Source: Carex sylvatica (Eukaryota; Streptophyta; Magnoliopsida; Poales; Cyperaceae). From it: 33,264 nt of DNA. A program made the position numbers and the translations under genes. The notes beneath the pieces are model-generated. The model made no database searches. It was not told the DNA's origin and worked only from the letters and a program-made list of their open reading frames with translations. The DNA lies in contig CAXKVR010000517.1 in NCBI GenBank assembly GCA_964058845.1, forward strand, positions 1-33,264, in the 5' to 3' direction. Below, piece by piece: positions 10,766-22,059 of this stretch; the first letter of the stretch is position 1, and each line of letters begins with the position of its first letter.

Positions 10766-13326
10766 CACGTCTCTTTTATGTGGTTAAGCGTCAATTTTGA
10801 TCCATTTTTAGCATCAATCATCCTTGGCAAAGTATAGTGATTCTAATCTCATGTCCAATGAATTGCTAACACACCACATGCCTACACTGTTGTGTCTTAG
10901 TTACAAATTTTGGCTTTTGGGTTATTTATCGTGTACTCTTATGGTGTTTTAGAAGTGGTTAATGAATTTGATGCAACATTTCAATTAACTGCAATTTGGA
11001 ATGTGTAATATGCTTATAATTTTGCTCCTTGCTTCTTAGAAAAACCAATAATCTCTAGGAGCCCGATTATTAGTTAAAGAGTTTCAATGTGGTCGAAATA
11101 TATAAAAACTCTTAATTCATGCGATTTGTGTCCGTGTTTTTTAAAAGTTGTCTAATTGCAAGTTATTTGAACAAATAGTTGCCTTCAATTTGAAGACAAA
11201 ACCCTTTTATCTCTGTGGTAGGATTAATGCCCAATCATCAATTAATATCAGGAAGCAATCAGAATTGTTGATTTTTTTTAAATCTTAGTTCATCTTTAAT
11301 AGATAATATATGGATCGCCCCTTGAAATAATTTTCCATATGTTAAATCATAGGACAAGCTAAATATTGGTGCCGACCCCTCTCCCCGATGCTTTCTTTGC
11401 TCCTCTCCATTCTTGGTAAGTGCCTCCTTCCTTCCTCTCCTTCGTTGTCTCTAATGGGTTAACAGGTTGTGGGTCTTAGTTAAGAGTTAGATGACAAATT
11501 GGAGCCGACCAACTCAAAATTTCTAAACTCAAAGATTGTGGGTCTGATTATGTCTGAACTCAAAATTTCCTATGCCATTCTTTGACAGCATAGGGTTACT
11601 GACTTATTGTAATTGAGCTGTCTTATGAAAACAAGTAATTGAAATTAACTAGTCCAGTGAGTAGGTTTGCCTACTAATACAAGTAGGGAAGATGATGTAA
11701 GATTTACTCTTTCAATATGTGGTTATAGGGTTAGCAAATCTGATATTTAAGGTATTAAATTGGCCTGTTTTGTGGAGAAATTCTTCTGACATAATCTGGC
11801 CTGTTTTACTGATAAAGGTCGTATTTTAGTGCAACTATTTTTATTAATTTTTACATAGATTTACCAATTAACTTGGTAATTTTTGAAGACACAGTGACAC
11901 ACCAGAAAGTACAAATTATACATATGTTACTAATTCCAATATTTTTTATAATGCTATAGATAATGTCGCAGTCTGAGATCCAAAATCCCGATGTTGTTGT
12001 TCAGTAACTTCTAACTTGTAAATGTTTCAGGTGCTACTTGCTCCTAGTGACCTACTGACTCATATGGATTCTGGTTGTGAATTCTTGAATAATTAGGTAA
12101 TTTTCTGATTCTACAATTTTGGTACAGTACCACTGGTATCCAGAACTGAGTTGTACAAATGCCTCTGATGGACACATTTACAAAATTCAAAAAATTGCAA
12201 AACTGCTCCAGTAATTAAATATTGATGTTTAGAGATAATAACATTGACAAATGATGGGATTTTAACCCTACTCATTTGTGACATACAAATAATAATTTTA
12301 CCCTCGCTGTTGAAGTGATCAGTTGATAATAACATTAACGAAATGCAACTTTTAAGTGTGGATAAATAATTAATAGCAAGCCTAGGGGCTTGAGGTAAAA
12401 AATAATAATTTATAGTCCTAACAGGGAATAAGCTGTAAAATTTTGTTAGAGGCAGCTTGTAGTTAACAGTAGGTTAGACATAAGCAGGACTTTATTTCGG
12501 ATGGTTCTACCTACACTTCACTGATTATAGATCTAAAGTGGGACAGTTGAATTCCTACACTTTCGCAAGAACCTATACATTATATATATTTTTTTTTATA
12601 GATCTAAAGTGAGACAGTTAATTGAATGTATTTAATGTAGCATCTTTTATTTTTAGGCCCGAACTTCCGTGGCGGTGATTTATGTTCGGCATTGCTCTCT
12701 TGCAGTTTCCTTCAAAAGGCATTGTTTTCGTATGCATTTTCTTTTTATTCTTGTTCTCATGTTGTTAATCTCATTGATCGATATTGCATTGTATTTGTTC
12801 TTAGCCAATTGGAATTTGATTTGATTAATATATAATTTTGGGGGATTGAACAAATGAAAATGCTCTCAAAGTGTTTGATGTAATGTCCAAATCAAAATCA
12901 ATTTAGTAATGTATAACTGTTTAAAGCGGGCATGCCTCATTAGTCTTAGACCACAACTAAACACCACCTAAGCTATCACGCATGATTTAATAGAATGATG
13001 CTTTAAAATATGAATGTTGGTTTAATCATGAAAACAGTTGGCTTAGACTCATTCTACCATCTTGTTATTTATTTTTTGATATGTTCTTCTTTTGAATCTT
13101 GCATTTTACCCCTTAACTAATATCAGGAACTTGATTCCACATTACCTCAAGTAAATGTTTTTATGTGGATTCCAATTTGAATAAATTCTTGTCTAATTAT
13201 GTTTACACTTGCACCATTTTTCAATTCATGACCGCACTTGTTTAATTATTTGGGACCAGTTTTCTAAATTGTAAGAGTATTGATTGTCCAGATTATTTAA
13301 TTCTTTCAGGCTTACTGAGTCTCCCA
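10766..13326 (+). other. Outer CACTA 5' non-coding region
   Basis: About 2.5 kb upstream of the transposase ATG has no credible ORF. It is AT-rich. The motif TATAGATCTAAAGTG occurs twice (about 12525 and 12597), each followed by GACAGTT. A TNPA-like accessory gene could be expected in such elements but I cannot recognise one. Confidence 0.4.
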
Positions 13327-14391
13327 ATGGTGGCGATAGACCGATCATGGATGTACGAAAATCAAAATCTTGTACAATTTGTCAGTGGCGTGAGACAATT
13401 CCTTAATCATGCATTCTCTGACCCGAGGATTTTCGCAGAGTACCGTGGCCTTGCATACATTCTTTGCCCATGTAGGCAATGCGACAACTCAAACCATTTG
13501 GTTAAAAATTATGTGAGTGAGCACTTGATGAAATACGGGTTTCGCACAGGTTATGAAAGATGGATTCTCCATCGAGAACCTTACACTGCGGAGGAAACTG
13601 CGGAGCATACTTCCCAGTATTTTGCGGAACCGGTTCAAGCCACCTCTTCAGCCCATGTTGGTCCCAATTTAATGACGGATATGTTACATGATATCCAGAT
13701 GCTATATGTAGATAAGGAAAGTGATAGTATGGAGGAACCCTCTAATGCAACAGCACAGGCATTTTTTGACATGTTCAAGGCATCAGAACAGGCCTTATGG
13801 AATATCGTGGAACCACAAGGGACCAATTTTAATGTTCTACAAGCCATAACAGAATGCTTGGAATTAAAAGCGGCGTGCCATATGAGTGAGCACAACTTTG
13901 ATCGATGGTTGAAGTTGATAAAGGCTATGCTTCCTAGAGATGATAAATTGCCAGCAACTTTTTACGCAGCCAAAAGATTGGTCCGAGGAATGGGGCTTCA
14001 TCACCAACAAATTGATGCATGCCCGAACAACTGCATGCTCTATTACAAGAAAAATGAAAAGAAGGATAAATGTGATGTTTGTGATGAGCCAAGATATAAA
14101 AAACAAAAACCAAGCTACAAAGGAAAGCATGTCGCGCAAAAATCTTTGAGGTACCTACCAATAGGTCCAAGGATGCAAAGGATGTACCTGACAAAAGATA
14201 TCGCAGAGTTAATGCGATGGCATGCAAAGCCCCGCACACAAAATGGAGTTATGGTGCACCCAGTTGATGGGAAGGAATGGAAAAACTTTAACACCAAACA
14301 TTCTGAATTTGCTAAAGATCCCAGGAATGTTTTTCTCGGCATGTCTACTGATGGATTTCAGCCGTACTCGAGCAATTCGGCCCCTTACAGT
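13327..14391 (+). pseudogene. Outer CACTA transposase, N-terminal part (transposase-associated domain plus start of TNP2)
   Basis: The frame is open for 355 codons. Residues about 5-85 are the transposase-associated domain (DRSWMY, then a cysteine cluster ILCPCRQC at 46-52). From about residue 190 the TNP2 (Transposase_21) domain follows, with DACPNNCMLYYK, KCDVCDEPRYK, MRWHAKPR and MSTDGFQPY. These proteins cut and join CACTA ends in the nucleus. The frame is cut after 14391 by the solo LTR. Coding resumes at 16471 in the correct order, so this was one exon. The ATG at 13327 precedes the conserved DRSWMY by four residues, as in relatives. Confidence 0.88.
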
Positions 14392-16475
14392 TGTTGGGGT
14401 TTTGACAGTTCAAACCCATTGATTTGATTAAGTGCGGAAAGAACGTAAAACAAAATTTTTACTTCTAATCTTAATCCAAGGATTAAACGGGGTATGTCAG
14501 GAAACATTCCAAGGGGTCCACCTTCCGTATTCCTTTGACATCAGAACCCTATTTAATCCTTTTACAGATCTACTCCATAATTGATTTCTAAAACATTAAT
14601 CTACTTACCAGTTAAATAGATTAATATAACTTGTATATACCTTGTTTCCAAATTCTGATTGGAAAGCAGACCGAGCGAGAAGAGCTACACCAGGGAATGA
14701 CTCGTCTCGGAGTATCACACGTGTGATACCTCTATCGGTTATCCACCAGGACTAACCGGAGAGCGGTTTATTTCTTATTGCCAGAAATACCGTAAACCGC
14801 GGTTTTATGCAAAAACACTATTCACCGAGAAAAGGACGAAATAACACTATTCACGAATTTGCAGTTATTCAGATTCACTAATGAGCAAAAACTGAAATAC
14901 CGCGAAATTCGAGAAAACACTATTCACCGATCCCGTAAATATACTTCTCAACAACCCGCAAGATTATACGTCAACTACGTATAACTTTCTTTTCCCAACC
15001 GAAACACTATTTGGAAGAGAAACCGAGAAAGAGAGAAAATAGAAACTCGAATCGATCTGACAATCTGATACGATGTGAATTAGCAAGTTTTTCTCTTACC
15101 CTCACCCCTCTATTTATAGGCATTTGAGGAGGTTCTGGAATTACGTAAATGCCATTTACCAAAATGTCATTTACGGAAATGCCATTTACCAAAATGCCAT
15201 TTACGGAAATGCCATTGAATGGATAAGGATGATGACATGTCATGTGTAAAAAGACCAAAATGCCCTTGTGGATAATGTTGATGACATGTATGGATAATGA
15301 TGAATTTAAAAGACAAAATTCAATTAATATCCATATGTCATATATATAATTGTTCTGAACAGTTATATTTCTTGCGGTTGTTGTTTCGGTAATTTTTATA
15401 CAACGTGTCGTGCACGTTTATAATTTAACCATTGTTTTTGCTTGTCATCTTATATGACATTTATAATTTAATTATAACACGTATAATTAATTATAACCAT
15501 CTTAATATTAATTATAATCAATTTATAATTAATCAATAAGATTCTCCAATTAGCTCCTATACGGTGTGACCCAATAGGATCTGTGTTATGTTGGTAAATA
15601 GAATTAAAACTGTTTTAACTTCTATAATCATGAGAGGCATCTGGCATAACGCGTCATGACCATCCAATTACACAGATGATGCTGTACTGTACAATATCAC
15701 GATCCAGTAAACTATTTTACTCGTGTCAGTTCTTTCGTCTCATAGCTATCAGATCAGTTTCAAGGTAGGTGTGTGTCATCCTTGCAAACTTAATCTTTTC
15801 TTGATCTTGAGCAGATTATCAAATATAATTACTCTTGTAATTATACCGCTAGCAGATAATCTTACTCTATCAAGGGGCCCAGTGATGCTATAGCTCGTAT
15901 AGAGATACGAGGGACAATAGTACTTTTGGTAAACCATCACTACCTCAGCTAAGCTATGTGTACCGAAAAGCTACCGTTATAACTGCGTTTTACCGACAGC
16001 GTTAGATAACAATCACACATACACATCTCTTAGTAGGAAAGATGAATACCTCATACTTTAGAACTTAACACTGAATGAAAACATTAATGACACATACACA
16101 ATTCTATTTAATGTTTCATTCGGGGTCTGTCAAATACCATGTTCCTAGAACATGTATCTATGTGATTAAAATGACATCTCTTGTCAGTGGTCTGTAAAAC
16201 TTGACCATCTTTTAATCCACATACTAACCTTGTAACGGTTAATTAGTGTTCCTGCTAATTACCTCGGTTAGTGACTTTTAAGAATATATAACATCTATAT
16301 TATGAAGTTTCACAATTCCAGTTATTGACTCTAGTCAGATAAAGGAATGATTCATAAATGTAATAATATTCAAGGCAACAAAATGACAGTTTATTTAATC
16401 ACTCAATTCATGAACAAAGCTTTATGATAATTTATCGTATTATTGACTTCTAGATTATTACAAACTAACAACAGT
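14387..16475 (-). mobile_element. Solo LTR (2,079 bp) inserted in the transposase exon
   Basis: The insert occupies 14392-16470. It begins TGTTGG and ends CTAACA (TG...CA ends, near-inverted) and is flanked by ACAGT at 14387-14391 and 16471-16475. Removing the insert plus one ACAGT joins PYS to CWP in frame. It has no coding domains, primer-binding site or second LTR, so I read it as a solo LTR left after LTR-LTR recombination. A TATAAATA on the minus strand (15118-15111) followed by a CT-rich leader suggests minus orientation. A minisatellite lies at 15145-15216. Repeated AACACTATTCAC motifs lie near 14816-14925. The superfamily is not determined. Confidence 0.85.
15145..15216. repeat. Minisatellite of ~15/30 bp units inside the solo LTR
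   Basis: AAATGCCATTTACC and AAATG(C/T)CATTTACG alternate for about 2.4 copies of a 30 bp unit. The minus strand reads as a pseudo-repetitive peptide with no meaning as protein. Confidence 0.8.
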
Positions 16476-17706
16476 TGCTGGCCTGTGTATATTTTCCCAT
16501 ATAATTTTCCTCTGGATAAAGTGTTGAAAGAAGATAGCATGTTTCTAACTCTCGTTATTCCCGGACCCAAACATCCAGGTCGGGACATCGACATATTTCT
16601 TCAGCCGTTAATCGATGAATTAAGTTTCTTTGAAATAATGGGTTAGATACATACGATTGCTCAACCAAGACAAATTTTAAAATGAATGTGGCCTTGTTAT
16701 GGACAATTAATGACTTTCCCGCATATGGAGACTTAAGCGGCTGGTGCACAAAGGGCAAACTTGCTTGCCCACATTGCGGGGCAGATACAAAGTCATTTTA
16801 TTTAAAACATAGCCGTAAGGTGGTTTGGTTTGACTATACACGCAGTTTCTTGCCTTCTCACCATAATTTTCGGAGTCAGAAGAATACGTTCCTTAAGGAC
16901 AGAAAAGAATTCGATCTACCACCAAAACGGTTATCGGGGGAGGAGGTGAAGGTGATCGTTAATGGTTTAGGTGATATCAAATGGGGAAAAATCGGCAAAC
17001 TCAACCAAATTCGTGGTATAATATCACCCATAATTGGCAAAAAAAAAAGTATTTTCTTTGATTTACCTTATTGGTCAAGTTTGGATCTTCGTCATAACCT
17101 AGATCTGATGCATATTGGAAAAAAATTTGGGGATAATATCATGAACACGGTTTTCGATTTTAAAAAGAAAACGAAAGACAAAGTCCAATCCCGTTTAGAC
17201 TTGGTTATTCATTGCAAACGCTCCGAACTCCATCTTACTCCTGGACCGAAATCGGAAAAACCAAAAGCAAGTTATGCTTTAAGCACTGCCAACAAAGAGA
17301 AAGTGTTAATCTGGCTTAAGGACGAAGTCAAGTTTCTCAATGGGTATGCATCGAATTGGTCTAGATGCATAAATTTGACTGAGAGAACAATTGTTGGGTT
17401 GAAAAGCCACGATGTTCATGTCTTTGTCGAGCGCCTCATGTCCGTTGCTTTTCGTGGCTTTGTTCCGGATGCCGTATGGGAGGTTTTGAATAAGGTTTCG
17501 ATCTTCTTTAGGGAGATATGTGCCAAACAGTTGCATATAACTAAGCTGAATAAATTAGAGAACAATATTATTGTTACTATGTGCAAACTCGAGAAAATCT
17601 TTCCGCCAGCCTTTTTTGATGTTATGGAACACCTTGTAGTTCATGTTGCACACGAGGCGAGACTTGGTGGACCCGTCCAATTCCGATGGATGTTTGCTCC
17701 TGAACG
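16471..17706 (+). pseudogene. Outer CACTA transposase, central part (TNP2 core and DUF4218)
   Basis: Coding resumes with SCWPVYIFPYNFP and IPGPKHPGRDIDIFLQPLID. A frameshift near 16640 follows; the next frame reads LDTYD and then NVALLWTINDFPAYGDLSGW. The zinc-like CPHCG is at about 16769. DLRHNLDLMHIGKK is near 17086. A DUF4218 region ends with VTMCKLEKIFPPAFFDVMEH and GGPVQFRWMFAPE. The exon ends at 17706 before GTTAGT, a fair splice donor. Apart from the frameshift this is well preserved and matches TNP2 proteins along its whole length. Confidence 0.88.
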
Positions 17707-18863
17707 GTTAGTACAACTCACACTTTTCTATCTACTTATTTTTTAGGATTTTTTTTTGCCGCTTGAGTCATTGGTAGGTACTGTGCACTGGTTCAGAAAT
17801 TGGTGAAACTCTAAAAATAAAGACGAACAATAATCACATATAGTTTACAAAAAAAATACAATTTAAAGGGAGCAGACTAGAATCGGGCACCGTATACTAG
17901 TCTATTAATCTGATCGATTAAATTAATTAATACATGGAATACAATTCAACTCCATATTATCAATCCGGTTAATGCAAAAGCCAACCGGAACTAGATGATC
18001 CATACGATCAGAATCATATTCAAGTGAAATTCCATATGCTTGTCGGAAATAGATATTTTTTTTTTAAGGTCAGGTGGTAATTTAGATATATTAAATAAAA
18101 TGAAAAATATTTTCAACCTAGTTCATAGCTTATTTATAGTAACAACTATTTACCAGTAACAATTTAGAGTCAAAAATTCCATAACTAACTAACTCCCAAA
18201 TTGACAATATCCTCACATAAAGGTAAGATAAGAAATTAAGGCATTGTATGCCTGTGTCTGATATCTTCCTTGGCTCATATCTAAATCGGTGTGTGTATTG
18301 GATTAGAAAATAGGAGAATCGATCTGTCTTTTATTCCCACACAATCACTTGTGCTTCTGAACAGTGTTTCTCCAAATGAGCACCTGATGGCCTAAGTGCC
18401 TTGTGATAGCTTGCCATACTTTCCTTGCATACTGGCATTCAAATAGGAGATGCTTTGCTATTTCCAATTGGCAAGTTGTGCAGAGAACACACTCCATGTT
18501 GCAAGGTCCAAAACATCATGCATTAGCACCCTCTGCCTGAGTAGTAGGTATAGGAAGATTTTGACAGTATGAGGTATGTGCAACTTCCAACTGGCAACAT
18601 TCATTGGTACCATTTTACCTGCCCCCATTAGCATATCATAGACTGATTTGGCTGTGTAGGAGTTTGAAGGAATGGGGTCAACTCCGACATGACCTCTGAA
18701 GCTTCTGAGATTCTATCTTGTATGTTAAATGTTAAAAAAGTCATTGGTACCACAGAACATCAGTACTATCTTGTATTTAGTTTTGTTTTTCTTCCTTCCC
18801 ATGCTTTTCCAACTCATTTAATTATTCTAAACTAGCTAATTAAGTATGTCAAATTATTTGTAG
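17707..18863 (+). other. Transposase intron enlarged by an insertion
   Basis: The intron runs from GT at 17707 to AG at 18862-18863. AGTCATTGGTA occurs at 17766-17776 and again at 18739-18749. If these are target duplications, about 960 bp was inserted into an ancestral intron of about 185 bp. The inserted part contains a LINE fragment on the minus strand and a T-run near 18057-18066. Elsewhere nothing is recognised. Confidence 0.5.
18270..18720 (-). pseudogene. LINE ORF2 C-terminal fragment (zf-RVT domain), minus strand
   Basis: Reverse-complement translation gives SYTAKSVYDML, then after one frameshift CVLCTTCQLEIAKHLLFEC followed by QYARKVWQAI. This is the reverse-transcriptase zinc-binding domain that sits after the polymerase in plant L1 elements. 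The T-run at about 18057-18066 may be the complement of its poly(A) tail. It differs in sequence from the LINE at 4281-10169, so it comes from another subfamily. It is a short dead remnant. Confidence 0.75.
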
Positions 18864-19094
18864 GCGTAACAAAGATGCAAGAATGATGATCAAGAACAAA
18901 GCACGAGTTGAGGGATCCATTGTTGAGGCGTACGTTTTAAAAGAGATGCCGTTAGATGGAAAGCCCGCAATCTTTAACTACCCGGGTAAGGGTAGTGGCA
19001 TCCGCCCAAGGAATCTAAGCTTGGAAGAAATGAATGCTGCACAAATCTATGTGTTGGATAATAGCGGATGTAAATTCATTGATGATCTGTCTGA
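18864..19094 (+). pseudogene. Outer CACTA transposase, exon after the DUF4218 intron
   Basis: The exon joins the preceding one in frame (PE|RRNKDAR) and reads NKARVEGSIVEAYVLKEM, the motif that follows DUF4218 in TNP2 proteins. It ends at 19094 before GTAAGT, a perfect plant splice donor; without splicing the next in-frame codon is TAA at 19096-19098. The continuing coding sequence lies beyond the inner CACTA, from about 26127. Confidence 0.8.
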
Positions 19095-19189
19095 GTAAGT
19101 TATCTCATCGAATCATACTTATTGGACCCATATTTAGTTCATTACAATCGACTTGCATATATAGATAATGATGAAGGAACTACTGCTAC

Positions 19190-19485
19190 AAATGTATTCA
19201 ATCTAACTTTTTTTAATAAACTTCTGCTACAAATTGAATGCTTTCTAACTACTGATATATATGCAAGTCAAATGTACAATTCAACAATGATGCAAGTCAA
19301 TGATGATTGAATACATTTAGTTAAAGATCATTAACAAATTGTACATATATAGATAATCATCATTAACATATTGAATGCTTTCTAACTACAAATGTATTCA
19401 ATCATCATTGACTTGCATATTTCCTTCATCAGCTTAGTATGTATTCAATCTAACTTTTTTAATAAACTTCTGCTACAAATTGTAC
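19190..19485. repeat. Local direct and inverted repeats in the transposase intron
   Basis: A ~45 bp segment starting ATGTATTCAATCTAAC and ending GCTACAAATTG occurs at 19192-19236 and 19439-19482. A 28 bp perfect inverted pair lies between: 19291-19318 and 19390-19417 (one arm begins TGCAAGTCAATGATGATTG). This looks like a small rearranged or foldback segment next to the inner CACTA insertion point. Confidence 0.8.
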
Positions 19486-19547
19486 AGCGCATTCAATGCT
19501 AGTGTTAGAGCAAAAAATCCACGCCGAACTTTCACTAGTACAAAAAA

Positions 19548-19949
19548 CCCCTTCACTGACTGTTAAAATATCCCTACACCGACTGTTACAGTGGCGTCAG
19601 TAAAGCCGGCGCCAGTGAAGGTGATCTTTTACTGACTCTTTAAAAACAGTCAGTGTTGAGACCAACACTGACTGTTTTTAAAGCGTCAGTGTTGGGTAGA
19701 AACACCGACTCTTTTTCAAAAGAGTCAGTGTTGAATACCAACACTGACTCTTTTGAAAAAGAGTCAGTGTTTCTACCCAACACTGACTCTTTTAAAAAAG
19801 AGTCGGTGTTTCTACCTAACACTGACTCTTTTGAAAAAGAGTCGGTGTTTCTACCCAACACCGACTGTTTTTGAAAACAGTCATTGTTGGAATTCAGTAG
19901 TGACTCTTTAAAAATAGTCGGTGTTGATATTAAAAACAGTCACTGTTGA
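19548..19949. repeat. 5' subterminal hairpin array of the inner CACTA
   Basis: Units of the form CACTGACTCTTTT-spacer-AAAAGAGTCAGTG are palindromes of about 30-35 bp, separated by short ACCCAACA- or ACCAACA-like joints, repeated about seven to eight times with CT/GT variants. Subterminal repeats of this kind are the accessory-protein binding sites of CACTA elements. Because they are palindromic, both strands read as artificial ~73-residue repetitive ORFs. Confidence 0.9.
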
Positions 19950-20690
19950 TATAAAAATTTCGGCATATTTCTGTTTATATTTGGGCTAGCCTCCATATTT
20001 TTGCTAGCCATATATTACTATTTAACATTTATTGATGTTAAACAAAGTATCATACAAATAATTGCTCGCAACATAATATATTCATTCATCAAAAAACATA
20101 CAGCATAATAGATTCATATATACAAGTAAAAACACTATAACAAAATTTACATGACAAATATGAACAAAATATGCAACTAAAATATGAACAAAATATGCAA
20201 ATATAACAAAATTTACAAAGCATTACATGTCTTGTAAATAGATTAGTAGTTGTCCAAGAAAAATCTACACCATTGTCTTGTTATTGCATGAAGTTGCGTC
20301 GATGTATATTTTTTTGTCGGTAAATCACACTACATGAGTACATAACAAGTTAATATTATCCAAGATAAATGAAAATTGAATAAAGTTCAATTGACATGTG
20401 GCCAGAAACAGATTATGGTTTCAAGTTTACATAAACTTGTTATAAAAAAACGTCAAGTTAAAGGAAAAAGTAACAAGAAATTAAACCTAAATATTTTTTT
20501 TTCTCAACGTTAGAGGTAAATAGTAAAGATGCGAAATATTGGTTGTTAGTTCATTAGTTTCAAATGCAATAAAATGTTTTGGTGTAATTTGTAACACTAT
20601 TATTATTGCTTGTAAAGTTTAGGATATGATGAAAGAGACCAGCGCCTGCCAAGTAAACAGTACTATACCAGTCAATAGCAGTGTACATAC

Positions 20691-21179
20691 CTATGTTTCT
20701 CAATGTGAGCCTGAGCCTCTGCATCCAGTCTAATAGGAGCTCCAGTTTCTCTCTCCTTTGATTCATGACCATTTTCACCTCTCTCTTGATTTCTACATAA
20801 CATGACAATGTTCAAGCAATTTAAAGAAACTAAATGTAGAGTACTTGTAAAGAGTTTATTTTCCAAATGTACCCTTATTTCCGCAAGAAATCAACAGTTT
20901 TCAAACCTTAGCTGCCAACAAATCTAGAAACTTATGCAAATAGAAACAAGATAGATACAGATCAATATTCTTCAAGGGTACAATGAGAAGTGCCCAAACT
21001 ACGCAAACAAATAAGAAGTTTGAAGGTATAATTGCAAAAGGGTAACAAACTACTTACATTGTGGTTCTTCTCAGCCCTGAGGATGAGATCACGTTACTAT
21101 TTGATGCTAGTTCTATTGTTGAAGAGATCCTCTCAACTTCTGTTTCTTCAATTTCTTTCACATCATCTACTGGAACAGG
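20691..21179 (-). pseudogene. Captured USE1-like SNARE fragment (two exons)
   Basis: On the minus strand, exon 21179-21058 (122 bp) follows TTTTCCAG and ends before GTAAGTAG. Exon 20792-20691 (102 bp) follows TTATGTAG and ends before GTATGTAC. They join in phase and read VPVDDVKEIEETEVER, then SSSGLRRTT, then KERETGAPIRLDAEAQAHIE and KHR. The GAPIxLDxxAQAHIEKHR stretch resembles the segment just before the SNARE helix of plant USE1, an ER-Golgi retrograde fusion protein. The SNARE helix and membrane anchor are missing: after the last exon, intron read-through meets TGA within eight codons. Identity is from memory of the family and is moderately sure; that these are real exon boundaries is well supported by the splice sites. 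Confidence 0.6.
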
Positions 21180-21373
21180 CTGGAAAAGAGGACATGATTT
21201 TTACAAAATTGGAAAAAATATAGGGTTGTCAAGTTTGGTTTATTTAATTTTGTCAATGAAATTGGGATCAATAAACTTTATAACAAGTATAACCTTGCTG
21301 TCCCAGAATATGCCCTTTATAAAATTACAAATTAAAAATAGATTTAAGTCTTATAATTTTTTGAAATTTTTTG

Positions 21374-21890
21374 AGGATATAGATTGTGCTTTTCTGAAAC
21401 TTTTGATACCAAGAACACCCAAATCAGAATTGTAGTCTGCCCTGTACAATTTTTACAAAAAAGGTCGTCAGCAAATAAAAACTGGTACTGGGCTGAAATT
21501 CTCCTCTTATAAAATTTATTAGAAAGCATAGCTCAAAAATACAGAAAAATATGAAATAAATCAAGGGTATAGGTTGCATCCTCCTGAGAATTTTGGTAGA
21601 AATAACAAGAAATTTGGACTTATGGGCTGTCCTGTGCAAAAATCACAAGACAGGCAAGTTAAAAGACCAAAAACTGGTACGTACCAGGCTGGTACACGGA
21701 CTGCCTCTCACAAAATCAAACATTTGACATAGCTAGAAATCTCAGAAAAATTTGAAATTTTCTAGGATCAAAGCTTACACTCTCCTGAGAATTTAGATAT
21801 CAAGAACACAAATTTAGGCCTTGTAGATTGGCCTGTGCAAAATTTACAAAATAGGCTGTCAGAATACCAAAACTGCTATTTCTTACCCGA
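21374..21890. repeat. Diverged ~190-200 bp tandem repeats within the inner CACTA
   Basis: Units begin AGGATATAG (21374), AGGGTATAG (21564) and AGGATCAAAG (21764), with spacings of 190 and 200 bp. They share CTCCTGAGAATTT-, CCTGTGCAAAATTTACA- and ACTGGTAC-like segments at equivalent positions. The third unit is incomplete. They lie in the intron-like gap between the kinase and USE1 pieces. Origin unknown. Confidence 0.65.
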
Positions 21891-22059
21891 AATTGCTCCA
21901 ATTAGCCATTGATCAATGCAATTGTCTCTAGCAAGAGGCTGGAACAAACCTAAAAACAGAACTTAATTACAACAAGGCACAAAACCAAGAAAAACAGAAA
22001 CAATTGTGCAAATAAAAAACCTTAAAAATATATGATAGCAGTAAAAATATGTCAGAAAC

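Noticed and set aside
13635..14342. Several 75-101 codon minus-strand ORFs
   Set aside because: Antisense shadows of the conserved transposase exon.
15007..15258. 83-codon minus-strand ORF (NGISVNGILVNG...)
   Set aside because: Product of the ATG-containing minisatellite in the solo LTR; no domain.
19640..19874. Two overlapping ~73-codon ORFs on opposite strands with repeated NTDSF(S/E)KESV
   Set aside because: They are the same palindromic hairpin units read on either strand, so the repeated peptide is an artefact.
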